Counted from the first letter of the stretch, positions 1 to 4,701 are shown. The stretch is DNA of 15,262 nucleotides from Alphaproteobacteria bacterium UBA6038 (GCA_002429315.1 DIZC01000023.1:3797-19058), one strand, 5' to 3'. Notes: generated from the letters alone by a model not told the origin. Numbers and translations: made by a program.

Positions 1-1119
1 GTGATCGGCGGCCCGCGCTTCTACGAGCGCGCCGAAATCCGTGACGCCATGGCGTATCTGCGCCTGATCGCCCAGGGCGACGACGATCTCGCCTTCGAGC
101 GCATCGTCAACCGGCCCAAGCGCGGCGTCGGCGATGCATCCGTGCAGTCGCTGCATGCATTTGCGCGGGCGCGTCACCTGCCGCTGCTCACCGCCGCGCG
201 CGACATTGCGGAAACCGATGAGCTGCCGCCGAAGGCGCGCAAGGCGCTGGCCGAACTCGCGGCCAATTTCGCGCGCTGGAATGCGCTGTCGAAAAACATC
301 CCGCACACCGAACTGGCCGAAATGGTGCTGGACGAATCCGGCTACACCGATGCGCTGAAGGCGGACAAATCGGCGGAAGCGCCTGGCCGTCTCGACAACC
401 TCAAGGAGCTTGTGCGCTCGATGGAGCAATATGAATCGCTGGCGGCGTTCCTCGAACATGTGTCGCTGGTGATGGAGCTGGAGCAGAACGAAACCGAGGA
501 CCGCATCAACCTGATGACCCTGCATGCTGCCAAGGGGCTGGAGTTCGACACCGTATTCCTGCCCGGCTGGGAGGAAGGGCTGTTCCCAAGCCAGCGCACC
601 ATGGACGAGAACGGGCTGAAGGGCCTGGAGGAAGAGCGGCGGCTCGCTTACGTGGGGCTTACGCGGGCCAAGAAACGGGCCTTTGTGTATTTCGCCGCCA
701 ACCGCCGCGTGCACGGCAACTGGCAGAGTTCGCTGCCCTCGCGCTTCATCAACGAACTGCCGCAGGAACACACCGACACCGTCGTGGATGAAGGATTCTA
801 CGGCGGCTATGTGGGTTTTCGCGACAACGCGCAGGCGGCGACGTTCGGCAGCGGTTACGATTCACCGGGCTGGAAGCGGGCGCAGGCCAATCGCGCCGCC
901 GCCGGCGCACAGCGTACCCGGCCGCCGTTGATCGAGGCGCAGGCTTACACGGTGCAGACGTCCGATCCCTCCGCCACGCAATATGCGCGCGGCGACCGCG
1001 TGTTTCACCAGAAATTCGGCTACGGGCGGGTGACGAACGTGGAAGGCAACAAGCTCACCGTGAACTTCGACCACTCCGGCGAAAAAAAGGTGATCGATAC
1101 GTTCGTGACGCGAGGGTGA
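1..1119 (+). CDS. uvrD: UvrD/PcrA-type superfamily 1A DNA helicase, C-terminal part (5'-truncated)
   Basis: ATP-dependent 3'-5' DNA helicase of excision repair and replication-fork maintenance. The window opens inside the gene: the first codon (GTG) is an internal Val, since the helicase motif running into GGPRFYERAEIRDAMAYLRL is already under way, and the N-terminal Walker A half lies off the edge. Visible parts are that 2A-domain segment (residues 3-22), the 2B region (about 25-160), motif V around 169-185 (NLMTLHAAKGLEFD, then FLPGWEEGLFPSQR), and motif VI around 211-227 with EEERRLAYVGLTRAKKR. After a low-complexity linker rich in Ala, Gln and Arg (about 265-325) comes a Tudor-like C-terminal domain (about 330-368, GDRVFHQKFGYGRV). 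In PcrA/UvrD this domain contacts RNA polymerase, which suggests a transcription-coupled repair role here. The stop is TGA at 1117-1119 and the next gene begins 3 bp later. The helicase family is certain; whether it is called UvrD, PcrA or UvrD2 is a naming matter. Confidence 0.95.
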   Translation: MIGGPRFYERAEIRDAMAYLRLIAQGDDDLAFERIVNRPKRGVGDASVQSLHAFARARHLPLLTAARDIAETDELPPKARKALAELAANFARWNALSKNIPHTELAEMVLDESGYTDALKADKSAEAPGRLDNLKELVRSMEQYESLAAFLEHVSLVMELEQNETEDRINLMTLHAAKGLEFDTVFLPGWEEGLFPSQRTMDENGLKGLEEERRLAYVGLTRAKKRAFVYFAANRRVHGNWQSSLPSRFINELPQEHTDTVVDEGFYGGYVGFRDNAQAATFGSGYDSPGWKRAQANRAAAGAQRTRPPLIEAQAYTVQTSDPSATQYARGDRVFHQKFGYGRVTNVEGNKLTVNFDHSGEKKVIDTFVTRG

Positions 1120-1122
1120 CGC

Positions 1123-1458
1123 GTGGAAGACTGGCCGGATGACGCAGATGGAGGTGTATTCCGAAGGCTCGAAGAATGCGGCTTCGATTTTTCAAGAAAG
1201 CACAAAATTGATTTCGAAGTTGACTTCGATATTTGGCCCCCACCTGAAGCCGCGGTTACGGCGCTCGAGAGCAAATATCCAAGCGTGACGCTATGCCGGC
1301 CGGAGGATGATTTTCCCGGTCACATCCGTCTAGAAGTGTTCGATGTTGTCACCTACGAATTTGTGATCCGAATGCAAGAAGAGGTGACCCGGCTCGTGGC
1401 TCCGTTCGGCGGTCGCTGCGATTCTTGGGCCGTCATTGGTCGGTACGCTGTTCACTAA
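1123..1458 (+). CDS. RraB-like (ribonuclease E inhibitor B family) small protein
   Basis: A 111-residue soluble protein starting at GTG 1123, 3 bp after the uvrD stop. No better start or clear Shine-Dalgarno separates them, so it is probably translated from the uvrD message. The pattern fits the RraB/DUF1260 fold: an N-terminal DxDGxVxRxLEExGxDxSxxHxIDFxVxF segment (residues 5-37, where the family aligns the Asp-Gly and the Ser-x-x-His), a central strand-helix unit, and a C-terminal FGGRCDSWAVIG, the counterpart of the family's GGxYDGW ending. In E. coli RraB binds the RNase E scaffold and lowers its activity; whether this copy does so is unknown. Some family members are predicted immunity or accessory proteins. 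It is acidic and has no signal peptide or membrane segment. Base composition is slightly more AT-rich than uvrD, so it may be a later arrival. Confidence 0.6.
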   Translation: MEDWPDDADGGVFRRLEECGFDFSRKHKIDFEVDFDIWPPPEAAVTALESKYPSVTLCRPEDDFPGHIRLEVFDVVTYEFVIRMQEEVTRLVAPFGGRCDSWAVIGRYAVH

Positions 1459-1573
1459 GTCCCATTCTTGTCATGGATGCGGACCACCCAGTCGGGCTCT
1501 TCAGTTGCTCCCTTCGCCTCACGGATGTGGCGGAGAGGATTGGGCTGAGGGGATTGGCCATCAACATCCTGGT
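1459..1573. other. Gene-free spacer with a degenerate REP-like stretch
   Basis: No start/stop pair with coding character is seen. The stretch at about 1508-1552 (a CTCCCTTCGCCTC half and a GGAGAGGATTGGGCTGAGGGG half) resembles a decayed copy of the short CTCTCCC...GGGAGAGGGTTGGGGTGAGGGG intergenic repeats that are common in GC-rich alphaproteobacteria. It directly abuts the perfect palindromic element that starts at 1574. The family resemblance is from memory and was not checked against a repeat library. Confidence 0.4.
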
Positions 1574-1763
1574 TGTCATCCCCGGCGAGCATCGGGCGCT
1601 AAAGCGCCCGATGCGAGGGAAGGGGACCCAGGTGACGACACGCGCTCAATTTGAAAAGGAAGGCGCTATGCAGCGCCTCACTTTCCACAATGGATGCGCT
1701 CTAATTCCTGGGTCCCCTTCCCTCGCGCGCACGTTTAGACGTGCGCACTCGCCGGGGATGACA
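1574..1763. repeat. 190-bp nested palindromic element (MITE/REP-like)
   Basis: Two layers of perfect inverted repeats are visible. The outer arms are 16 bp (1574-1589 and 1748-1763, TGTCATCCCCGGCGAG and its complement). The inner arms are 19 bp (1614-1632 and 1707-1725, containing GAAGGGGACCC). Between outer and inner arms on each side sits a separate perfect hairpin: 1591-1600/1603-1612 (10-bp stem, 2-nt loop) on the left and 1727-1734/1739-1746 (8-bp stem) on the right. The central loop holds one more, 1661-1667/1672-1678 (7-bp stem). The whole can fold as a cloverleaf or cruciform. No coding capacity is convincing, and no target-site duplication was identified. It lies between the RraB-like gene and the first DUF433 gene and could end or separate their transcripts. 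It looks like a non-autonomous mobile or REP-type element. Confidence 0.85.
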
Positions 1764-1803
1764 CTGTGAGATTGCCCCCTCTCTCGGCCTGAGGGGCGAG
1801 GGC

Positions 1804-2067
1804 AACCATGGAAGTTCCACTGTTCTTCGTCTATCGTGTCGGCCATGACATTCACCCGCATCACCATCGATCCTGCGGTCTGTACCGGCAAACCTTGCAT
1901 CAGGGGCTCGCGATTTCCGGTCGCGCGGCTGCTGGGCCTATTGGCATCCGGCGAATCGCGCGAGCAGATACTCAAGAACTATCCCTACCTTGAAGCCGCC
2001 GACATCGACGAAGCTTTACGCTACGCGGCGCAGCTCGCGAAAGACGAGACGATCGAGCTGGCAGGGT
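1804..2067 (+). repeat. Direct repeat copy A (DUF433 gene plus upstream 41 bp)
   Basis: This 264-bp stretch recurs at 3119-3382, offset by exactly 1315 bp, without gaps and with 13 substitutions (about 95% identity). The first 91 bp (1804-1894) are identical in the two copies; all 13 differences fall in the remaining 173 bp. Similarity extends loosely leftwards through a GGGGCGAGGG run (one small indel) and stops at the DUF433 stop codon. The repeat therefore covers the antitoxin gene and its leader but not a toxin gene. Confidence 0.93.
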
Positions 2068-2069
2068 AA
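1845..2069 (+). CDS. DUF433 family antitoxin, first copy (no toxin partner beside it)
   Basis: A 74-residue protein with the DUF433 (PF04255) layout. It opens with TRITIDPAVCTGKPCIRG (residues 4-21), then RFPVARLLGLLASGES (23-38), ILKNYPYLEAADIDEALRYA (43-62) and an acidic tail. The family forms a small winged-helix-like fold and usually acts as the antitoxin next to a DUF5615 PIN-like toxin. ATG 1845 is preferred over the in-frame GTG 1836 because family members begin close to the TRITIDP segment; neither start has a strong Shine-Dalgarno. Unlike the copy at 3160, it ends in TAA and no DUF5615 gene follows, so it looks like an orphan. Compared with its twin it differs at three residues (Ser22/Leu, Lys67/Glu, Ile71/Val) while ten other codon changes are silent, so both proteins appear to have been kept under constraint. 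Confidence 0.85.
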   Translation: MTFTRITIDPAVCTGKPCIRGSRFPVARLLGLLASGESREQILKNYPYLEAADIDEALRYAAQLAKDETIELAG

Positions 2070-2125
2070 GTTTGGAACGCCCGCTAACGCCGAGTTCGCG
2101 CTAGTGGAACCGCCTATAAATAGGG

Positions 2126-2167
2126 GCAAATTCTGCACAAAATATCTTGATATCAAGCAGAATTTGC
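2126..2167. promoter_or_regulatory. Operator-like nested palindrome upstream of the DUF4160/DUF2442 pair
   Basis: A perfect 11-bp inverted repeat, GCAAATTCTGC (2126-2136) and GCAGAATTTGC (2157-2167), encloses a second perfect 10-bp palindrome, TTGATATCAA (2147-2156). The site is AT-rich in a GC-rich region and ends 28 bp before the DUF4160 start. No T-run follows, so a terminator is unlikely. Its size and position suit a dimeric regulator, and the HTH protein encoded at 2432-2941 is the obvious candidate for autoregulation. That link is inference. Confidence 0.6.
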
Positions 2168-2195
2168 ACCATATTCTCGCGGGCCAGGAGGCCCG

Positions 2196-2423
2196 ATGCC
2201 GACCATCGTCGAGATTGCCGGCACCAAGATCCAGATGTTCTACGGCGATCACAATCCGCCGCATGTCCATGCCTATGGCGGCGGGCATGCGGCGCTCATC
2301 CGGATCGAAGACGGCGAATTCCTGGCCGGTTCGCTTCCCGCCTCCAAGCGGCGGCGCGTGCTGGCATGGATCGCGAAGCACCGCGCCGAATTGATAGCGC
2401 TATGGCGGCAATACACGAGGTAG
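2196..2423 (+). CDS. DUF4160 family protein (putative toxin-antitoxin component)
   Basis: A 75-residue protein with the DUF4160 signature: an N-terminal PTIVEIAGTKIQMFYGDHNPPHVHAYGGG stretch (residues 2-30) with the family's HNPPHxH motif, a strand IRIEDGEFLAGSLP (35-48), and a terminal helix KRRRVLAWIAKHRAELIALW (51-70). It has a strong ribosome-binding site, AGGAGG at 2186-2191, 4 bp before ATG 2196. DUF4160 genes are repeatedly found next to DUF2442 genes, as here (the downstream start is 8 bp after this stop), and such pairs are treated as candidate toxin-antitoxin modules; no catalytic activity is established. The histidine cluster hints at metal or nucleic-acid chemistry, but that is speculation. 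Confidence 0.85.
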   Translation: MPTIVEIAGTKIQMFYGDHNPPHVHAYGGGHAALIRIEDGEFLAGSLPASKRRRVLAWIAKHRAELIALWRQYTR

Positions 2424-2431
2424 GAGTTGGC

Positions 2432-2941
2432 ATGGAGGAACTGAAAAGGCTGAAATCCGTCGCCGCGTTGCGCGGCAAACCGTACACCTTGCGTGTGGTG
2501 TGGCAGAACGGCAGCAGGGACTTGGTGGATATGACCGGCGTGGTCCATCGTGTCGCCGCGTTTGCGCCGCTGCGCGATCCGGCGGCCTTTCGCAAGGTGC
2601 GGGTGATCGCCGACGGCCTCGGCATCGGCTGGGAAGGCAACCTCGACTATTCGGCGCGATCGCTGCGGCTTCTCGCCGAAGAACAGCGCACGCTGAGCGG
2701 CGCCGATCTCGTGGAATTCGAGCGCAAGGCCGGTCTCACCACCCGCGAGACGGCGCAGATTTTCGATGTGGCGCCCCGCACGGTGGCCAGCTATCGCCGA
2801 AGCCCGCGCCTGCCCCGTGCCATCGGCAGCATGCTGCGCAGCCTGCGCAACGATCCTGCCGTGCTCGCGGCCTATTATCGTCCGCTCAGCCGGGCACGCG
2901 GCCGGCCGCGAAAACATGCAGGCGAAAATGTGGTAGCGTGA
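2432..2941 (+). CDS. DUF2442 protein fused to a helix-turn-helix and an AT-hook-like tail
   Basis: 169 residues in three parts. Residues about 5-83 match DUF2442 (RLKSVAALRGKPYTLRVVW, then a strand ending DLVDMTGV, and the closing GNLDYSARSLRLLAE). Residues about 90-124 form a helix-turn-helix (DLVEFERKAGLTTRETAQIF followed by VAPRTVASYRRS) of the kind that picks operator DNA. Residues 154-162 (RARGRPRKH) match the AT-hook core Arg-Gly-Arg-Pro, a minor-groove binder of AT-rich DNA. ATG 2432 is chosen because TAGGAG (2421-2426) sits 5 bp upstream and DUF2442 proteins start near this point; an in-frame ATG at 2402 would overlap DUF4160. It most likely acts as the antitoxin/repressor of the pair, with the nested palindrome at 2126-2167 as target. 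The pairing is family knowledge; the regulatory role is inference. Confidence 0.8.
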   Translation: MEELKRLKSVAALRGKPYTLRVVWQNGSRDLVDMTGVVHRVAAFAPLRDPAAFRKVRVIADGLGIGWEGNLDYSARSLRLLAEEQRTLSGADLVEFERKAGLTTRETAQIFDVAPRTVASYRRSPRLPRAIGSMLRSLRNDPAVLAAYYRPLSRARGRPRKHAGENVVA

Positions 2942-2951
2942 CCGGCAAAAC

Positions 2952-3118
2952 CCCTCGCCCCGCATGTGGGGCGAAAGGGACCTAGGGTAAGGGGGCTTCG
3001 GATATCAGCGGTCGGCAATCAGAAGTCGAGTGCGCCTGTGCCAGCATCCCTTCTGACTTCTGAGTTCAGACGTTTGGTATCCCCTCCCTGCCCCTCTCCC
3101 CCCACGGGGGCGAGGGGG
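2952..3118. repeat. Cluster of degenerate REP-like hairpins between the two modules
   Basis: Three pieces are visible. (a) TCGCCCC (2955-2961) pairs with GGGGCGA (2968-2974) and is followed by GGGACCTAGGGTAAGGGGGC, a decayed REP-type tail; it could weakly terminate the DUF4160/DUF2442 transcript but lacks a T-run. (b) A perfect 9-bp inverted repeat, TCAGAAGTC (3019-3027) with GACTTCTGA (3055-3063). (c) A C-rich/G-rich hairpin, CCCCTCTCCCCCCACGGGGG, around 3091-3110 leading into the second direct repeat. No gene is visible here. Confidence 0.5.
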
Positions 3119-3382
3119 AACCATGGAAGTTCCACTGTTCTTCGTCTATCGTGTCGGCCATGACATTCACCCGCATCACCATCGATCCTGCGGTCTGTAC
3201 CGGCAAACCCTGCATTAGGGGCTTGCGATTTCCTGTTGCGCGGCTGCTGGGCCTATTGGCATCCGGCGAATCGCGCGAGCAGATCCTGAAGAACTATCCC
3301 TATCTCGAAGCTGCCGACATCGACGAAGCTTTGCGCTACGCGGCGCAGCTCGCGGAAGACGAGACGGTCGAGCTGGCAGGGT
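3119..3382 (+). repeat. Direct repeat copy B (DUF433 gene plus upstream 41 bp)
   Basis: Partner of the repeat at 1804-2067, in the same orientation. The two copies flank the DUF4160/DUF2442 pair and its operator-like site. Recombination between them would remove 1315 bp, that whole module included, and leave one intact DUF433-DUF5615 operon. Confidence 0.93.
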
Positions 3383-3384
3383 GA
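3160..3384 (+). CDS. DUF433 family antitoxin, second copy (paired with DUF5615 toxin)
   Basis: A 74-residue protein, 71 of 74 identical to the DUF433 protein encoded at 1845-2069, with the same IDPAVCTGKPCIRG opening and YPYLEAADIDEALRYA segment. The start is ATG 3160; in-frame GTG 3151 is the alternative. Its TGA stop overlaps the toxin's GTG start (GTGA, 3381-3384), which implies translational coupling and a fixed antitoxin:toxin synthesis ratio, the normal arrangement of a type II module. In this family the antitoxin binds the toxin and probably also the operon's promoter; no operator could be identified with confidence, though the invariant leader shared by both copies is a candidate. Confidence 0.9.
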   Translation: MTFTRITIDPAVCTGKPCIRGLRFPVARLLGLLASGESREQILKNYPYLEAADIDEALRYAAQLAEDETVELAG

Positions 3385-3746
3385 GATTTCTCGTCGATAT
3401 GCCGTTGTCGCCGATGCTTGCGGGCTGGCTGTCAGAAAACGGCCATGACGCGATCCATGCTGTGACGGTCGGGCTCGATCGCGCCCCGGATACCGAGATA
3501 CTGCTGCGCGCACGGGATGAAGCGCGGATCGTGGTAACGGCCGATCTCGATTATCCGCGTTTGCTTGCTCTTAGCGCCGCGATCGAACCCAGCCTGATCC
3601 TATTCCGCGGCGGGAACTGGGACGATGATGACATCGTGGCCCGCTTGGCCGCGCTGCTGGACTCGGTGAGCGAAGCCGATTTCGAACGAAGCATCTTTGT
3701 CGTGGAACCGCGGCGCATTCGACGAAGGCACCTTCCCATTCGCTGA
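3381..3746 (+). CDS. DUF5615 PIN-like toxin (Mut7-C-like nuclease fold)
   Basis: 121 residues beginning at a GTG that overlaps the antitoxin stop. It matches the DUF5615 (PF18480) pattern: RFLVDMPLSPMLAGWLSENG (2-21) with Asp6 in the position of the first PIN acidic residue, APDTEILLRARDEARIVVTA (35-54), then Asp55 and Asp57 in TADLDYPRL, a strand SLILFRGGNW (71-80) and a basic tail PRRIRRRHLPIR. Relatives are predicted RNases that cleave RNA when the DUF433 partner is lost. All acidic positions expected of an active enzyme look present, so this copy is probably functional. A G/C-rich hairpin (3764-3779) lies 18 bp past the stop. Confidence 0.88.
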   Translation: MRFLVDMPLSPMLAGWLSENGHDAIHAVTVGLDRAPDTEILLRARDEARIVVTADLDYPRLLALSAAIEPSLILFRGGNWDDDDIVARLAALLDSVSEADFERSIFVVEPRRIRRRHLPIR

Positions 3747-3754
3747 CGAAGCAA

Positions 3755-3785
3755 CTCCCCCCGCCCCCACGGGTGGGGGAGAGTG
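3755..3785. repeat. G/C-rich hairpin after the toxin gene
   Basis: CCCCCAC (3764-3770) pairs perfectly with GTGGGGG (3773-3779) across a 2-nt loop. An alternative longer pairing uses CTCCCCC at 3755-3761 with GGGGGAG downstream. It may end the DUF433-DUF5615 transcript but has no T-run, and it resembles the other REP-like remnants in this island. Confidence 0.4.
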
Positions 3786-3888
3786 GAATCCAGGATCGAA
3801 TCTCCCGGATTCGGCCGCGGCGGCGTCGGAGCCACTCCGACTTCCTGCATTTGGCCGAGGATTTAATGTTCCGGACAGGATTTTCCGC

Positions 3889-3917
3889 TGGACAGCGTCA
3901 CGCTGCTTTGCTATGTT
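3889..3917 (+). promoter_or_regulatory. Sigma-70-type promoter for a small RNA
   Basis: TGGACA (3889-3894, one mismatch to TTGACA) is followed by exactly 17 bp and TATGTT (3912-3917, matching TATAAT at four positions). The spacing is optimal and the predicted start is near A3924. It is the best-formed promoter in the window and points into the two-hairpin unit just downstream. Confidence 0.65.
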
Positions 3918-3923
3918 CTCCTC

Positions 3924-3987
3924 ATCTCCGGGTGTGCGCCCGGAGGCAGCCCGGTCCGCGGCAACCCGCCGATCCGGGCTTTTTTTG
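3924..3987 (+). ncRNA. Putative ~65-nt small RNA or orphan leader (two hairpins)
   Basis: Immediately after the promoter come two clean stem-loops: CTCCGGG/CCCGGAG (3926-3932 with 3939-3945, 6-nt loop) and, two bases later, AGCCCGG/CCGGGCT (3948-3954 with 3974-3980) with an inner GCGG/CCGC stem and a CAAC loop, ending in seven Ts. A promoter, short transcript and intrinsic terminator with no reading frame inside is the signature of a trans-acting sRNA or an attenuator leader. The architecture recalls short two-hairpin leader motifs of alphaproteobacteria (serC- or speF-type), but no serC or speF gene follows, so that name is only a suggestion. I cannot tell a free sRNA from a leader that controls downstream sequence. 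Confidence 0.6.
3948..3986 (+). terminator. Rho-independent terminator of the small RNA
   Basis: A 7-bp G/C-rich outer stem (AGCCCGG with CCGGGCT) closed by an inner 4-bp GCGG/CCGC stem is followed directly by a run of seven T (3980-3986). This is the clearest intrinsic terminator in the window. Confidence 0.8.
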
Positions 3988-4062
3988 TTGCCCATGGCAC
4001 GCTCTCGAAGCGGCTCCGGACACGCCTGAAAAAATAATTCTGACCTCTCAAGGAGGACCGTC

Positions 4063-4092
4063 ATGTCCACCATCGTTCCCCGCGCGGGGTGA
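4063..4092 (+). CDS. 9-codon mini-ORF with a strong Shine-Dalgarno (possible leader peptide)
   Basis: ATG 4063 reads MSTIVPRAG and stops at TGA 4090-4092. Upstream, AAGGAGG (4050-4056) with a 6-bp gap is the best ribosome-binding site in the window, hard to explain by chance in a gene-free stretch. The last codons overlap a perfect 12-bp palindrome, CCCCGCGCGGGG (4078-4089), that could form a hairpin over the stop. Two readings are possible: a genuine leader peptide, or the surviving start of a gene whose body has been lost. No downstream frame resumes recognisable coding. Confidence 0.3.
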   Translation: MSTIVPRAG

Positions 4093-4440
4093 CCTCGCGC
4101 GCGTGAATTCCTGCGCCCCGATCTGACTTGCCGTGGCCGGCGCCGACGCCGGCGGCGCGAGCAGATCGTTGGGAGCCGACCCCCTCCATCGCGGAAAAAG
4201 CGCCTGCACGCCGGCCCTTCGGCTCGCGAGCGCAAGCGCATGTGCGATCTCCGCAGGCGAACGCCGGAACACGGAAAAGCGGAGTGAAAATCGAGAATTC
4301 TATTTGTTGTCGAGTCGGTGCCCGCTCGGAGTCTGTCCGGAAGCACCCCTTTCGCCACATTTCGCGGGAGTCGTTGGGCTGCGAACCGGCCCGCATTCGC
4401 GCGCCGTGACGATCGGATATAAGGACACGTCGATCGCTGT
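4093..4440. other. Gene-free GC-rich stretch upstream of the prmA group
   Basis: About 350 bp with open frames on both strands, but none has the codon pattern or motifs of a protein; they are rich in Ala, Arg and Pro, as expected of random GC-rich DNA. A perfect hairpin GCCGGCG/CGCCGGC lies near 4139-4156. I looked for tmRNA, RNase P, 4.5S RNA and riboswitch hallmarks and saw none. It could hold remnants of a lost gene or an unrecognised RNA. Confidence 0.5.
4418..4423 (+). promoter_or_regulatory. Possible -10 box for the prmA operon
   Basis: TATAAG sits 30 bp before the small gene at 4453. The best -35 at a suitable distance is TTCGCG (4396-4401, 16-bp spacer), which is weak. A promoter is expected here because the prmA group has no other upstream gene on this strand for 700 bp, but the sequence support is modest. 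Confidence 0.3.
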
Positions 4441-4452
4441 GGCGAGTGGCAG

Positions 4453-4683
4453 ATGACGAGAGTCGGGCGGCAGGTGGAGCGGCGGCAGAGCCCGGACGGC
4501 AAGCATCTGCTGCGCATCTTCACCCGCGGGCCAGACCGCTTCTATTTCGTCGCGCTGAGCGAACTCACGGAAAAAGGCGAGACCCTCTGGACCGCCACGC
4601 GCACCTCCGAAGAGCATGCTTCGCTGGAAACGGCACGCGATGCCTCGCTCCAGGAGCTGCCCTGGCTGCGCGAAATCACTTGA
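4453..4683 (+). CDS. Small conserved-looking protein upstream of prmA, function unknown
   Basis: A 76-residue soluble protein, MTRVGRQVERRQ..., which I do not recognise as a named family. It looks genuinely coded: amino-acid composition is balanced, and aromatic and hydrophobic residues alternate as in a small beta-sheet plus helix (LLRIFTRGPDRFYFVALSEL, residues 19-38; then TLWTATRTS; then a helix HASLETARDASLQELPWLRE, 55-74). There is no signal peptide, no Cys and no obvious catalytic set. The start ATG 4453 has only a weak GAGTGG upstream. It ends 18 bp before prmA on the same strand, so it is probably co-transcribed with it. Confidence 0.65.
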   Translation: MTRVGRQVERRQSPDGKHLLRIFTRGPDRFYFVALSELTEKGETLWTATRTSEEHASLETARDASLQELPWLREIT

Positions 4684-4701
4684 AGAACGGACACCGCTGC
4701 A

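Noticed and set aside
1425..1769. Forward frame of 114 codons over the palindromic element
   Set aside because: Most of it is read from the inverted-repeat element; the protein is not family-like and would overlap the RraB-like gene end.
1808..1993. Frame beginning at the ATG shared by both DUF433 repeats (MEVPLFFVYRVGHDIH)
   Set aside because: Out of frame with DUF433 and cut short by a TAG in the second copy, so it is not maintained.
1804..3382. CRISPR array
   Set aside because: There are only two repeat copies, 264 bp long and coding, with 1 kb between them; no short regularly spaced repeats occur anywhere in the window.
3924..3987. SAM-II, SAM/SAH or cobalamin riboswitch
   Set aside because: Length and loop sequences do not fit; only two simple hairpins and a terminator are present. 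A serC/speF-type leader was kept only as a suggestion because no such gene follows.
4093..4440. tmRNA, RNase P RNA, 4.5S RNA or tRNA in the gene-free stretch
   Set aside because: None of the conserved blocks (such as the GAGGAAAGTCC core of RNase P or a tRNA T-loop) could be found.
3600..4523. Reverse-strand open frame of 307 codons spanning the toxin gene and the gene-free region
   Set aside because: Arg/Pro/Ser-rich with no recognisable domain; it crosses the promoter-hairpin-terminator unit and the DUF5615 gene.
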